From an uncultured Collinsella sp. (GTDB taxonomy: Bacteria; Actinomycetota; Coriobacteriia; Coriobacteriales; Coriobacteriaceae), in contig CAKUGF010000015.1 in NCBI GenBank assembly GCA_934654585.1, positions 1-47,711 of the forward strand: 47,711 nt of DNA, in the 5' to 3' direction. Below, in pieces: positions 7,727 to 16,559 of the stretch (its first letter is position 1; each line of letters starts with the position of its first letter). The notes under the pieces are model-generated. The model saw only the letters and a list, made by a program, of their open reading frames with translations. It made no database searches and was not told the DNA's origin. Both the position numbers and the translations under genes were made by a program.

Positions 7727-8647
7727 TTACATGAAGCCGCAGACGCGACCGATAATGCCGACGGCGAAGAGAGCCAGGATGATGACGATCGGGCTGACCT
7801 TCTTCTTGAGGAGCTTGCAGACCAGAAGCGTCAGGCACACGGCGGCAAGGCCGGGGATGAGCTGATCGAGGTTAGCCTGAAGCGTGGTGACCTTCACCTG
7901 ATCAAGGGCGGTGGCACCGACGGAGTTGTACATCGTCAGCGCTTCCTTGACGCCCTCGGAACCGGAGGGCAGGTTGGCCCAGTCAATGAAGGCGCCGGCA
8001 GACTGCGTGACCTTGGAGACGACCGGGGTGAAGGAGATGGACACCCAGCGCTCGACCAGGGCACCGATGATGAACATACCCAGGATGGAAGCACCCTCGG
8101 TGACCTTGCCCATCAGACCGCCGGAGAGGTCCTTGGCGATGGAGGAGCCGACCTTGTAGCCAAACTCCTGCGTGTACCACAGGAAAGCGTAACGGATGAT
8201 GTTCCACGCGAAGAAGAACAGCAGCGGGCCGGCAATGCTGCCGGACAGGGCCATGGAAGCACCCAGAGCGCCCAGGATCGGGCGAAGGGTGAACCAGAAG
8301 GCGGGGTCGCCGACGCCGGCGAGCGGGCCCATCATACCGACCTTGACGCCCTGGATGGCGACGTCGTCAATCGGAGCACCGTTGGCGCGCTCCTCCTCGA
8401 GAGCGAGGGTAACGCCAATGACGGGGGCGGAAACATAGGGGTGGGTGTTATAGAACTCCAGGTGGCGCTTAAGAGCGGCAATCTGGTCATCCTTGCTGGT
8501 GTAGAGCTTCTTGATCGCAGGGATCATTGCGAAGCACCAGCCGCCATTCTGCATACGCTCGTAGTTCCACGAGCCCTGAAGGAACTGATGACGGAAGCAA
8601 ACCTTCTTGCGGTCAGCCTTGGTAAGCTGAATCTTGTTCTCTGCCAT
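7727..8647 (-). CDS. manZ: PTS system mannose/fructose/sorbose family IID component
   Basis: This 306-residue IID protein, together with IIC, forms the membrane channel that moves the sugar while IIAB phosphorylates it. It has the family N-terminus (KKVCFRHQFLQGSWNYERMQ) and the GGWCFAMIPAIKKLY segment. A long cytoplasmic region with GPLAGVGDPAFWFTLRPILG follows, and two or three C-terminal hydrophobic helices (about 265-303). I used the ATG at 8647, which has GGAGGGG about nine bases upstream; the upstream GTG abuts the RBS. It follows IIC by 16 bases. The exact sugar (mannose, glucose, fructose or an amino sugar) cannot be told from sequence. Confidence 0.92.
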   Translation of the reverse strand: MAENKIQLTKADRKKVCFRHQFLQGSWNYERMQNGGWCFAMIPAIKKLYTSKDDQIAALKRHLEFYNTHPYVSAPVIGVTLALEEERANGAPIDDVAIQGVKVGMMGPLAGVGDPAFWFTLRPILGALGASMALSGSIAGPLLFFFAWNIIRYAFLWYTQEFGYKVGSSIAKDLSGGLMGKVTEGASILGMFIIGALVERWVSISFTPVVSKVTQSAGAFIDWANLPSGSEGVKEALTMYNSVGATALDQVKVTTLQANLDQLIPGLAAVCLTLLVCKLLKKKVSPIVIILALFAVGIIGRVCGFM

Positions 8648-8663
8648 ATGTATCACTCCCCTC

Positions 8664-9482
8664 CTACTCGTAATCGTTTAGAATGTCGCCGAGCGGGTCG
8701 CCGGAGCCACCGCCCATGCCGCCACCCTGCTTGGCCAGATCCTTAAGGCCAAGGTAGATGAGGGCAAGGGAGATGCCGATGAGGCCCAGGGCGATCAGCG
8801 TGAGCTGAGGGATGGCAGCAAGGACAAAGCCGAGGATGAAGAACGGCCAGGTCTCCTTGGTGGCCATCATGTTGATGACCATGGCGTAACCGACGGAAGC
8901 GACCATGCCGCCGCCGACAGCCATGCCGCCGGACAGCCAGTCAGGCATAGCGTTGAGCGCGTTGGTAACGGCCTCAGCCGGGATGATGCACAGCAGGACG
9001 GCCGGGATGGCGATACGAAGGCCCTGCATGAGGATGGCAGCGTACTGCCAGCGCTCGATGCCGGCGAAATCGCCTTTCTCGGCGCAACCGTCCATGGCGT
9101 GAGCAATAGCGGTAGCCAGGGTACGGCAGATCATGGTCAGGAACAGGCCGGCGACCGACAGCGGGACGGCGACGGCGATGGCGGCGGTAACGGCCTTCGA
9201 CGGATCGGTAGCGCCGCCGTTGAGGGCGAGCACCATGATGATCGAAGAAGCGACCGATGCCAGAGCAGCGTCAGGCGCGACGGCGGCACCGACGTTAGCC
9301 CAGCCAAGGGCCATCATCTGGAGCGAACCGCCCAGGAGGATACCCTCCTGAAGGTGACCGGTTACGAGACCGATAAGCGTGCATGCCACGAGCGGCTGAT
9401 GGAACTGGAACTCATCCAGAATGCCTTCCATACCGGCAAGCAACGCGACAATCGCAACAAGCAGAATAGTGATTGCAGACAT
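8664..9482 (-). CDS. manY: PTS system mannose/fructose/sorbose family IIC component
   Basis: This 272-residue polytopic protein has about seven to eight hydrophobic segments. It contains family IIC signatures in LLAGMEGILDEFQFHQPLVA near residues 14-33 and a following GHLQEGILLGGSLQMMALGW stretch, the sugar-binding transport domain. The C-terminus ends in a Gly-rich tail (KQGGGMGGGSGDP) before LNDYE. It sits between IIAB (18 bases upstream) and IID (16 bases downstream). The start follows GGAGGG upstream. It acts in the cytoplasmic membrane as the sugar-translocating unit. Confidence 0.92.
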   Translation of the reverse strand: MSAITILLVAIVALLAGMEGILDEFQFHQPLVACTLIGLVTGHLQEGILLGGSLQMMALGWANVGAAVAPDAALASVASSIIMVLALNGGATDPSKAVTAAIAVAVPLSVAGLFLTMICRTLATAIAHAMDGCAEKGDFAGIERWQYAAILMQGLRIAIPAVLLCIIPAEAVTNALNAMPDWLSGGMAVGGGMVASVGYAMVINMMATKETWPFFILGFVLAAIPQLTLIALGLIGISLALIYLGLKDLAKQGGGMGGGSGDPLGDILNDYE

Positions 9483-9500
9483 GTATCGGACCCTCCTTTA

Positions 9501-10490
9501 CTATGCTTGAGCGGCCAGTTCGGCCTTAGCTTTCTTCAACATGGCGTCGAGATCCTCGGAGGAATCCGAAGGAACCTTGCGGACCTCGAACTTGACGCCC
9601 TTGGCCTTGAGGGCCTCGAGAGTCTTGACGTCGTCATCGCCCATAGCAACGGCGTTGGTGACGACGACCTTGCCCTTGGAGTGGGCCATGGAACCGATGT
9701 TGACTTCCTTGATGTCGACGCCGGCCTCGATGGCCTTGAGCAGATCCTGCGGGTTCTCGAAGAGCAGCATCGCCTTGGTGTCACCAAAGCGCGTGTCCTT
9801 GACGACCTCGGCCATCTTCTTGATGGGCACGACGTTGGCATGGACTCCCGGAGGGGCAGCCTGCTCGATCATGGTCTTGCGGAGCTCATCGTGAGCAACG
9901 CCGTCGGAAACCACGATGATGCGGTTGGGGTTAATCTGCTTGGTCCACGTGGTGGCCACCTGGCCATGAAGCAGACGGGTGTCGATACGGACGTGGGCAA
10001 TCTTGATGTGCCCGTCGCCGATGACCGTTCCCGGAGGGATGGCGCCTGCAGGAGCAGCGGCGGCCGCAGCCGGCTTCTTCTCCTCGGGCTCCAGAGACTC
10101 GGGCTTGACGCGCACGCCAGCCTTAGCCTCAGTCACGAGATGTTTTGCGATCGCATGTGCAGTGTTCTTTGCGTCAAAGCGCTGCGAATATGCCTCGATG
10201 AGCATAGGCAGGTTGACACCGGTGACGATAGCCCAGGAATCGTGGCCCTCGATGAGCCCGCTGATCTGGTTGAACGGCGTGCCGCCCCACAGATCAACGA
10301 GGAAGAGCACCTGCTCCTGGTCCTCGAAGGAAGCGACTGCTTCCTCGACCTTGGCACGGAAGTCGTCGGGGCCCATGCTCGGCTCGAGCGAGACCACGGC
10401 TACAGACGGCTGATCGCCAAAGACCATCGAGCCCGTCTGCTTGATTCCAGCAGCCAAGTCCCCGTGGCTAGCAAGAACAATACTTACCAT
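9501..10490 (-). CDS. manX: PTS system mannose-family IIAB component
   Basis: This 329-residue fused phosphocarrier has a IIA domain at the N-terminus with the phospho-His in VLASHGDLAAG (His9), an Ala/Pro-rich linker at about 137-153, and a IIB domain with the second phospho-His in RIDTRLLHGQVATTW (His175). Phosphate passes HPr-His to IIA to IIB to the incoming sugar. The ATG at 10490 has GGAGG seven bases upstream; a GTG one codon earlier is less likely. It is the first gene of the operon. About 480 bases of non-coding DNA lie upstream, with a minus-strand TATAAT at 10561-10566 and two identical TTTGTTTAAAC sites, at 10592-10602 and 10754-10764. Confidence 0.93.
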   Translation of the reverse strand: MVSIVLASHGDLAAGIKQTGSMVFGDQPSVAVVSLEPSMGPDDFRAKVEEAVASFEDQEQVLFLVDLWGGTPFNQISGLIEGHDSWAIVTGVNLPMLIEAYSQRFDAKNTAHAIAKHLVTEAKAGVRVKPESLEPEEKKPAAAAAAPAGAIPPGTVIGDGHIKIAHVRIDTRLLHGQVATTWTKQINPNRIIVVSDGVAHDELRKTMIEQAAPPGVHANVVPIKKMAEVVKDTRFGDTKAMLLFENPQDLLKAIEAGVDIKEVNIGSMAHSKGKVVVTNAVAMGDDDVKTLEALKAKGVKFEVRKVPSDSSEDLDAMLKKAKAELAAQA

Positions 10491-10807
10491 CACATAACCT
10501 CCTTTTTGTCTACGTAATTCCTACACGACATGAAAGGAGTATACCTGTTTGTCTTGTGAAATTATAGGGGAAACCGCAAAAGGTTGGTTTATTTGTTTAA
10601 ACGTCTAGATTTGTTACAAGTTGATTACATAGCTGATTTTTAGCTCATTACCTGCTTAATCGTGGCTTATTGATCGATTTTTTGACATATACAGGCACAC
10701 TGTTCATTAATACCGATTTTTAGTCGATCAGAATGCGCTCAATCCGGCGCAATTTTGTTTAAACAGACTGAGCTTGACTATTTGCATGGCTTATGCTCTA
10801 GCACAAG
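10491..10807. promoter_or_regulatory. AT-rich promoter region of the mannose PTS operon
   Basis: No gene is visible. On the minus strand TATAAT (10561-10566) lies about 70 bases before the IIAB start, but no good -35 box stands 17 bases upstream, which suggests activator dependence. TTTGTTTAAAC occurs twice, 162 bases apart, each with the palindrome GTTTAAAC; these may bind a regulator. I see no clear sigma-54 -24/-12 pair. Confidence 0.4.
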
Positions 10808-10892
10808 TAGTCATTGGGGACGTTCTTAAACGACTAGTCGTTGGGGACGTTTTTGTTTGACTAGTCATGTAAGAACGTCCCCAACGATTAGT
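10808..10892. repeat. Family A hairpin cluster (stem ACTAGTCRTT), expanded copy
   Basis: Two direct GGGGACGTT loops, at 10816 and near 10843, are followed by one inverted AACGTCCCC loop. The arms are variants of ACTAGTCATT or ACTAGTCGTT. Relative to the 7154-7211 copy this one has an extra unit, as if a hairpin had been duplicated. No coding potential. Confidence 0.75.
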
Positions 10893-10964
10893 AAAAAAGT
10901 TGCGGTGGAATAGTTCCTGGTTGAGAGCCTATGGGCCGATTTTAGCAACTATTTCACCGCAACT
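10893..10964 (-). terminator. Terminator-like hairpin after hypA
   Basis: AGTTGCGGTGGAATAGTT (10898-10915) pairs with AACTATTTCACCGCAACT (10947-10964) with one G-T pair. On the minus strand the stem is followed by a run of six T residues (10893-10898). It begins 10 bases after the hypA stop. The 31-base loop is long for a terminator, and the stem length resembles the other intergenic palindromes here. Confidence 0.55.
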
Positions 10965-10973
10965 GATGAGGGG

Positions 10974-11411
10974 TTAGGCGATGCGGAGGGGGTTGGCGGC
11001 GTCGACGGCGTCGGGGGTGTCGGTGGGAGCGGCGAGGCCGTCGGGGTCGGCGTCCGCCGGGTCCTCGTCGGGGGTTTCGATCTGCTTGATCATGACCTCT
11101 TGGCCCTGAAGCAGATAGGTCTCACCGCTGCCGCAATGGGGGCAGGTCTTGCCGTGCTCGACTGTACCGTAGTCGCGGCCGCACGCCTCGCAGTGCGTCA
11201 CGGCCTCGACGGGTTCCACGATAAGCTCCGCGCCCTGCGTGATGGGCTTTTTATCTGCCGCCCAACGCCAAGCATCGAGCAGCAGATCGGGAACGACGCC
11301 CGAGACCTCGCCCAGCAGCAACGTCACGCTCGAGACGCGACCCACGCCATTGGCGCGCGCCACATTCTCAACATCGCGAATGATGTGATAGACGATTCCT
11401 AATTCATGCAA
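10974..11411 (-). CDS. hypA: Hydrogenase maturation nickel metallochaperone HypA
   Basis: This 145-residue protein begins MHELGIVYHI, with the Met1-His2-Glu3 nickel site of HypA. It has the zinc-binding pattern CEAC (about 74-77) and CPHC (about 90-93). HypA hands Ni2+ to [NiFe] hydrogenase together with HypB. An Asp/Pro/Ala-rich tail of about 35 residues extends past the usual end (113-118 residues). It is on the opposite strand from, and 30 kb away from, hypF-C-D-E. No hypB is seen in the window. The oxidoreductase gene lies 201 bases upstream on the same strand, so co-transcription is possible but not certain. Confidence 0.92.
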   Translation of the reverse strand: MHELGIVYHIIRDVENVARANGVGRVSSVTLLLGEVSGVVPDLLLDAWRWAADKKPITQGAELIVEPVEAVTHCEACGRDYGTVEHGKTCPHCGSGETYLLQGQEVMIKQIETPDEDPADADPDGLAAPTDTPDAVDAANPLRIA

Positions 11412-11579
11412 GATAGATACCTTTCGACAGAAGTCGATGCGATGTCAATTCAACGTCAGCGAGCGGCGATCCAGGCGCCCCAGGTTGCCCCGAAACAAGG
11501 CGTCCGCTGGGCTTATGCCCGCGGCGCCGAAGTTGAGGGGCAAGATGGGGTGCCTGGGCGCCGCGCAGCGTCGGCAGTG

Positions 11580-11601
11580 CCGCCGTTCGTTAGAACGGCG
11601 G
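11580..11601 (-). terminator. Hairpin after the Fe-S/FAD oxidoreductase gene
   Basis: CCGCCGTTC (11580-11588) and GAACGGCGG (11593-11601) form a perfect 9-bp stem with a 4-base loop, just after the oxidoreductase stop. There is no T-run on the minus strand, so it may slow or protect rather than terminate; hypA expression could then depend on readthrough. Confidence 0.35.
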
Positions 11602-11612
11602 AACCTAACTAC

Positions 11613-14390
11613 TTACTTCTTGCCAAACTTAATTTTGATGGCGCGTTTGAGCGCGTACTTGCCCAGGCTGGGGAGCTTTTGCTCGTATTTGACCATGGTG
11701 GAGCACTCGGGACGGTCGCGATCCAGGTGGATGGCGTCGAACGCGCACTTGGTGGTGCACAGGCCGCAGCCGATGCACTTGTTGGGGTCGACGATCGAGG
11801 CGCCGCAGCCCAAGCAGCGGGCGGTCTCGGTGCGTACCTGCTCCTCGGTAAAGGTCTCGACATACTCGCTAAACGGCGCAGCCTTCTCGCGCTCGCGGTC
11901 AACGTGGGCAACCTCGCGGCTCGCGTTGTCGTAGCTCTCGATCACGACGTCGTCGCGGTCGAGAGCAGTGTAGCGGCGCTGGTTGCGGCCGATAGTGAGC
12001 GTAGAGCCCGGCTGCACAAAGCGATGGATGGACACGGCGGCCTCGTGGCCAGCGGCGATGGCATCGATGGCAAAGCTCGGACCGGTGTAGACGTCGCCGC
12101 CCACAAAGATGTCGGGCTCGGCGGTCTGATAGGTCTGAGGGTCGGCGAGAGCGCCCTGGCCGCGGCCAAGCTCCACCTTGGAGCCAGCCAGCAGGTCGCC
12201 CCACACGATGGACTGACCAATCGACATGACAACACGGTCGGCGTCGACGCGACGCAGGTCGTTCTCGTCGTACTCGGGCGCAAAACGGCCCTCATCGTCA
12301 TAAACACGCGTGCAGCGCTTGAAGGTGATGCCGCACACGCGACCGGCCTCGTCCAGGTGGACCTCCTTGGGGCCCCAGCCGCAGCTGATGTGCGCGCCGT
12401 CCTCGATGGCCTCGCGACGCTCTTCCTCGCTGGCGGGCATCTGTGCCTCGCTCTCCAGGCAGAACATCTCAACGTGCTCGGAACCCAGGCGGCAGGCGTT
12501 GCGAGCCACATCGATGGCCACGTTGCCGCCGCCCACCACGATGGTGCGACCGGGCAGCGCGTCGATCTTGCCACTGTTGACCTCGCGCAAGAAGTCGACG
12601 GCGACGGTCACGTCCTCGGCATCCTCGCCCGGAATACCGGCAAGGCGGCCACCTTGGCAGCCAATGGCCACGTAGAAGGCCTTAAAGCCCTGCGCGCGTA
12701 GCTCGTCGAGCGTCACATCGCGGCCGACCTCCACGCCATAGCGGAACTCGGCGCCCATCAGGCGAATGACCTCGACCTCGGCCTCGATGACATCCTTCTG
12801 CAGCTTAAAGCTGGGGATGCCGTAGGTGAGCATGCCGCCCGGCCGCTCGTTCTTCTCGAACACGACGGGCTTGTAGCCCTTCTCGGCCAGGTAGAAGGCG
12901 CAGGACAGACCGGCCGGGCCGGCGCCGATGATGGCGATCTTCTGGTCGAAGCCGCCGGCGCGCGTCGGCGTCACCACAGGCGGGACATAGCGGGTCGCAG
13001 CGTCCAGATCGCGCTGGGCGATGAACTTCTTGACCTCGTCGATGGCCACGGCGGCGTCCACGCGACCGCGGGTGCAGGCGTCCTCACAGCGGCGGTTGCA
13101 CACGCGACCGCAGATAGCAGGCAGCGGGTTCTCGCGCTTAATGAGCGCCAGGGCCTCGTCATAGCGGCCCTGGGCCGCGAGCTTCAAATAGCCCTGAACC
13201 GCGACGTGCGCGGGGCAGGCCGTCTTGCAGGGAGCGGTGCCGGACTCGTGCGTTTCGATACGGCTGTCGTTGCGGTAGTTGGGCGACCACTTGGTGTGAT
13301 CCCACTTGGTGGCATCGGGCAGCTCCTGGCGCGGATACTCGGGCACGCGCCCGCCGGCCTTTTTGCTGCAGAGCTTCTGGCCCAGCTTGGCGGCGCCGGC
13401 CGGGCACACCTCAACGCAGCGGCCGCACGCCACGCACTTGTCCTTCTCGACCTTGGCAACGTAGGCCGAGCGCGACAGGTTGGGCGTGTTGAACAGCTGC
13501 GATGTGCGCAGGGCATAGCACACGTTGACGTTGCAGTTGCAGATGGCGAAGATCTTGTTCTCGCCGTCAATGTTGGTGATCTGGTGCACAAAGCCGTTGT
13601 CCTCGGCCTGGCGCAGGATGTCGTAGACCTCGTCGCGCGTCACGTAATGGCCGCGGTCGGTCTCGACCACGTAATCGGCCATATCGCCCACGGCGATGCA
13701 CCAGTCGGCCGGATCGTCGGCGCAGCCCTCGCCCATCACGCGACGGCTCGCGCGGCAGCTGCAGGTGCTGGCGGCATACTTGCCCTCGTATTTGTCGAGC
13801 CAATGCTCAATATGCTCAATGGGCACCGAGGTGCTCGTGGCGTCGATGGCCTTCTCGACCGGAATGACGTGCATGCCGATGCCGGCGCCTCCGGGCGGCA
13901 CCATCGGCGTGGCCTTGGACAGCGGGCCCTTGGACGCCTGCTCAAAGAACTTGGCGTAGACCGGGTGCTCCTCGAGCTGGCTCACGCGCATGTTGAGGAA
14001 CTCGGCAGAACCCGGCACCAGCATGGGCAGCACCCACTGCTTGGCGCGCTTGGGGTTTTCCCAGTTGTACTCGAGCAGACCCGTGTAGCTCATGTCATCG
14101 AGCATCTTCTCGATATCGGCCTCGGGCATACCGGTGAGCTTGACCATCTCGGGCAGCGTATAGGGACGGCGCATCTTCATCTTGCAGAGCACTTCGGCCT
14201 GCTCGTCGGTCGCGGCCTCGGCAAACGACCAGTACTCGTAGCCCAGCAGCTCGTCGCGATGAAGCAGGCGGTTGGTGCAGTGCTCGCACAGTTTGACGAT
14301 GGCCTCGCGCGGATGCTCCGGCAGCGGCGGTACGAACTCCGCGCCGATGTCGGGCTCGGTATAGCTAATCCCCGGTCCGTTGAGAATCAT
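11613..14390 (-). CDS. Multidomain Fe-S/FAD NAD(P)H oxidoreductase (GltD/NfnB-like fused to Fe-S domains)
   Basis: This 925-residue soluble protein joins several redox modules. Residues 1-330 hold CEHC (35-38), a winged-helix-like stretch and an unusual Cys set: CSCR at 210-213, Cys223, Cys231, and CNCNVNVC at 284-291. A ferredoxin motif CVACGRCVEVCP follows (319-330). Next is the GltD-type Fe-S helical domain (Cys388, Cys392, Cys427, Cys431, Cys435, Cys439), then FAD (IIGAGPAGLS from 487) and NAD(P) (VVGGGNVAIDVAR) folds. Near the C-terminus CLGCG and CIGCGLCTTKC add further cluster ligands. It should move electrons between NAD(P)H and an unknown acceptor. It is divergent from a TetR gene, with two dyads in the shared promoter. 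The partner and substrate are unknown. Confidence 0.82.
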   Translation of the reverse strand: MILNGPGISYTEPDIGAEFVPPLPEHPREAIVKLCEHCTNRLLHRDELLGYEYWSFAEAATDEQAEVLCKMKMRRPYTLPEMVKLTGMPEADIEKMLDDMSYTGLLEYNWENPKRAKQWVLPMLVPGSAEFLNMRVSQLEEHPVYAKFFEQASKGPLSKATPMVPPGGAGIGMHVIPVEKAIDATSTSVPIEHIEHWLDKYEGKYAASTCSCRASRRVMGEGCADDPADWCIAVGDMADYVVETDRGHYVTRDEVYDILRQAEDNGFVHQITNIDGENKIFAICNCNVNVCYALRTSQLFNTPNLSRSAYVAKVEKDKCVACGRCVEVCPAGAAKLGQKLCSKKAGGRVPEYPRQELPDATKWDHTKWSPNYRNDSRIETHESGTAPCKTACPAHVAVQGYLKLAAQGRYDEALALIKRENPLPAICGRVCNRRCEDACTRGRVDAAVAIDEVKKFIAQRDLDAATRYVPPVVTPTRAGGFDQKIAIIGAGPAGLSCAFYLAEKGYKPVVFEKNERPGGMLTYGIPSFKLQKDVIEAEVEVIRLMGAEFRYGVEVGRDVTLDELRAQGFKAFYVAIGCQGGRLAGIPGEDAEDVTVAVDFLREVNSGKIDALPGRTIVVGGGNVAIDVARNACRLGSEHVEMFCLESEAQMPASEEERREAIEDGAHISCGWGPKEVHLDEAGRVCGITFKRCTRVYDDEGRFAPEYDENDLRRVDADRVVMSIGQSIVWGDLLAGSKVELGRGQGALADPQTYQTAEPDIFVGGDVYTGPSFAIDAIAAGHEAAVSIHRFVQPGSTLTIGRNQRRYTALDRDDVVIESYDNASREVAHVDREREKAAPFSEYVETFTEEQVRTETARCLGCGASIVDPNKCIGCGLCTTKCAFDAIHLDRDRPECSTMVKYEQKLPSLGKYALKRAIKIKFGKK

Positions 14391-14484
14391 GGTTGTCCCT
14401 TCTCTTGCCGCAGTCCGGCGAGACCGCAGCGCCCCTCTTTTTTTGCAGGTCGGGCATGCCCCCCATGCCGTTCACCCGCCATTG

Positions 14485-14499
14485 TTGACATTGTGTCAA
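14485..14499. promoter_or_regulatory. Operator-like dyad 1 for the adjacent TetR protein
   Basis: TTGACA-TTG-TGTCAA is a perfect 15-bp dyad with 6-bp arms and a 3-base spacer, in the 190-base divergent region between the oxidoreductase and TetR genes. Its TTGACA arm looks like a -35 box. Dyad 2, 23 bases away, has the same architecture. Confidence 0.6.
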
Positions 14500-14507
14500 A
14501 AATAGTA

Positions 14508-14522
14508 TTGACGAACCGTCAA
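14508..14522. promoter_or_regulatory. Operator-like dyad 2 for the adjacent TetR protein
   Basis: TTGACG-AAC-CGTCAA has the same 6-3-6 layout as dyad 1 and differs only at the innermost arm base, with the change compensated on both sides. Two matched dyads beside a tetR gene are the usual sign of autoregulation and control of the divergent gene. Confidence 0.6.
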
Positions 14523-14580
14523 CAATATTCAAGACTGTTAGGCGAACGGTTAGGCAAAAGAGGACGAAAGGCGGCAAAAC

Positions 14581-15261
14581 ATGAGCAATAACACGGCAGA
14601 TACCTCCGTGGTCGATGTCGTCCCCGACGTCGATGCCGCCGCGACAACCGACGGCGCGGCAAAGCGCCTGTCGGGCGACGAACGCCGCCGCGAGATCCTC
14701 GATGCCGTGCGCACCGTAAGCTCCGAGCTGGGTGTATCCCACCTTTCGGTATCGGCCGTGACCAAGCGGGCCGGCTGCGCGCGCTCGCTGTTCTATCACT
14801 ACTTTGCCGATATGGACGCCGCCGTCACCGCCGTTATGGACGAGGCGATCGATGGCTTTATCTCCGAGCTCGAGCAGTGGAACGCCAGCCGCACCGTCGG
14901 CGATATCGAAGGCGCGCTCGACACCGTCGCCCCGCTCTTTAAGCGCCTGGTCGCCAGCGGCCACGAGCTGCCGCACACCCTGACCTCCAACAGCGGCGCG
15001 CTCTACGGCGGCTTTTTGCACAACGTGGTCCAGCGCGTGGCACAGTACATCTGCGACACCACCGTAGTGGACTTTGTCGCCCATCACGACCTGCGCATCG
15101 ACCATGTCTACGAAACGTTCTACACCCTCATCATGGGTCTGTTGATGTATATCCGCACGCACCCAGATGTGCCCGACGAGACGGTCAAGGAGATCATCGC
15201 CTCGACGCTCCACATCGAGGGCTACACCGCCAAGTATCCCGAGCGCAGGCCCGGGAACTGA
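14581..15261 (+). CDS. TetR/AcrR family transcriptional regulator
   Basis: This 226-residue protein has a 30-residue flexible N-terminal extension, then a TetR helix-turn-helix at about 34-80 (RRREILDAV, GVSHLSVSAVTKRAG, SLFYHYFADMDA). The C-terminal all-helical domain should bind an inducer and dimerise; its ligand is unknown. It is divergent from the Fe-S/FAD oxidoreductase gene, with two matching dyads between them. The membrane protein gene follows 63 bases downstream on the same strand. It probably controls both transcription units. The start ATG follows GAAAGG upstream. Confidence 0.88.
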   Translation: MSNNTADTSVVDVVPDVDAAATTDGAAKRLSGDERRREILDAVRTVSSELGVSHLSVSAVTKRAGCARSLFYHYFADMDAAVTAVMDEAIDGFISELEQWNASRTVGDIEGALDTVAPLFKRLVASGHELPHTLTSNSGALYGGFLHNVVQRVAQYICDTTVVDFVAHHDLRIDHVYETFYTLIMGLLMYIRTHPDVPDETVKEIIASTLHIEGYTAKYPERRPGN

Positions 15262-15324
15262 CGATATTTGGCCAAACTGCCCGCGATCGGAAGAGGGGCC
15301 GCGGGCGTGTGAAAGGAGAGCAGC

Positions 15325-16332
15325 ATGCTGTTCGATGTTTGGGGTAGCGATACCCTTATCCACTGGGCCGGCTGGGCCATGGTCTTTATCGGCCTGATCG
15401 TGCTCAACGAGGTCGGCCGCCGTACCAAGCTCGGCGCGGCCATCATCTTTGGCGTGGCCCCACTGGCCATGACCATCTACTGCGCCGCCATCGCCATCGG
15501 CGTTTCGCAGGGCGCCGAGTGGGCGCTCACCAACCCCACTCACGTGTACCAGAACAGCTGGTTCCACTACGCCAAGGTGTACGCGGCGCTGGCCGGTTGC
15601 TGGGGCTTCATCGCCATTAAGTACCAGTGGGGCAAGATCGGCAAGGCGCACTGGTTCCGCGCATGGCCGTTTGTGATCGTCGCCATCAACATCATGATCG
15701 CCGTCGTATCCGACTTTGAGAGCGCCTATCACTTCTTTGTCCTGGGCGAGTCCACCTGGGTCACTTCCGAGGGCGCCACGCAGCTCGCCGGCTGGAACAA
15801 CGTGTTCAACGGCATCGCCGGCATCATCAACATCTTCTGCATGACCGGTTGGTGGAGCGTCTACGCCTCCGAGGACAAGACCGACATGCTGTGGCCCGAC
15901 ATGACCTGGGTCTACATCATCGCCTACGATATCTGGAACTTCTGCTACACCTACAACTGCCTGCCCACCCACTCCTGGTTCTGCGGCTTTGCGCTGCTGC
16001 TGGCGCCCACCGTCGCCGCCTTTATCTGGAACAAGGGCGGCTGGATCCAGAACCGCGCCTTTACGCTGGCCATTTGGTGCATGTTTGCCCAGGTGTTCCC
16101 CTACTTCCAGGAGGAGTCCATCTTTGTAACGCACTCTACGCTCGACCCCGCCGCTGCCACCGCGGTCTCGATCGCCGCGCTGATCGCCAACATCGCCGCG
16201 ATCATCTACATCGTCTACCGCGCCAAGAAGCTCGGCCGCAACCCCTACAAGCAGGATGTCTTTGAGGGCACCAGCGATTGGGAGAAGGCAACCGCCCGCC
16301 GCGCCAAGGTCGATTACGCGCACGCCGAGTAA
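15325..16332 (+). CDS. Polytopic membrane protein (DUF5692-like)
   Basis: This 335-residue protein has about nine hydrophobic segments and a short basic C-terminal tail. It is rich in Trp and Tyr, for example WGSDTLIHWAGWAMVF at the start and TWVYIIAYDIWNFCYTYN mid-protein. I believe it belongs to the Coriobacteriia-rich family DUF5692, but that is from memory. No transport or redox motif is visible. AAGGAGAG lies about eight bases before the ATG. It follows the TetR gene and is followed by a strong terminator, so it ends that unit. Context suggests a membrane partner or transporter for whatever the divergent oxidoreductase handles; this is inference. Confidence 0.7.
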   Translation: MLFDVWGSDTLIHWAGWAMVFIGLIVLNEVGRRTKLGAAIIFGVAPLAMTIYCAAIAIGVSQGAEWALTNPTHVYQNSWFHYAKVYAALAGCWGFIAIKYQWGKIGKAHWFRAWPFVIVAINIMIAVVSDFESAYHFFVLGESTWVTSEGATQLAGWNNVFNGIAGIINIFCMTGWWSVYASEDKTDMLWPDMTWVYIIAYDIWNFCYTYNCLPTHSWFCGFALLLAPTVAAFIWNKGGWIQNRAFTLAIWCMFAQVFPYFQEESIFVTHSTLDPAAATAVSIAALIANIAAIIYIVYRAKKLGRNPYKQDVFEGTSDWEKATARRAKVDYAHAE

Positions 16333-16400
16333 CGTGTTGGTCGTCGTTAGCACCTGGGCGTAGTCCCGCTTGCCAGGCTTTCGATCCATTGCCTCGTGCA

Positions 16401-16440
16401 GCCCCCGGAACGCGATTCGTTCGCGTTCCGGGGGCTTTTT
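16401..16440 (+). terminator. Rho-independent terminator after the DUF5692-like gene
   Basis: GCCCCCGGAACGCG (16401-16414) pairs perfectly with CGCGTTCCGGGGGC (16422-16435), with a 7-base loop and five T residues following. It is a strong plus-strand terminator, 68 bases after the stop. Confidence 0.92.
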
Positions 16441-16559
16441 GTTGCCGCAATTTTGGACCGGGCTTGCTCTCAAATTAAATTGGGTTTCAAATTGCGCGGC
16501 GGCTCTATATGGCACCGATTTTGGGTACAGTGTTGAGCCGATATTGCATTGGGGGATAT

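Noticed and set aside
10491..10807. Sigma-54 promoter for the mannose PTS operon, as in Firmicutes LevR systems
   Set aside because: I looked for GG and GC elements with -24/-12 spacing on the minus strand and found none.
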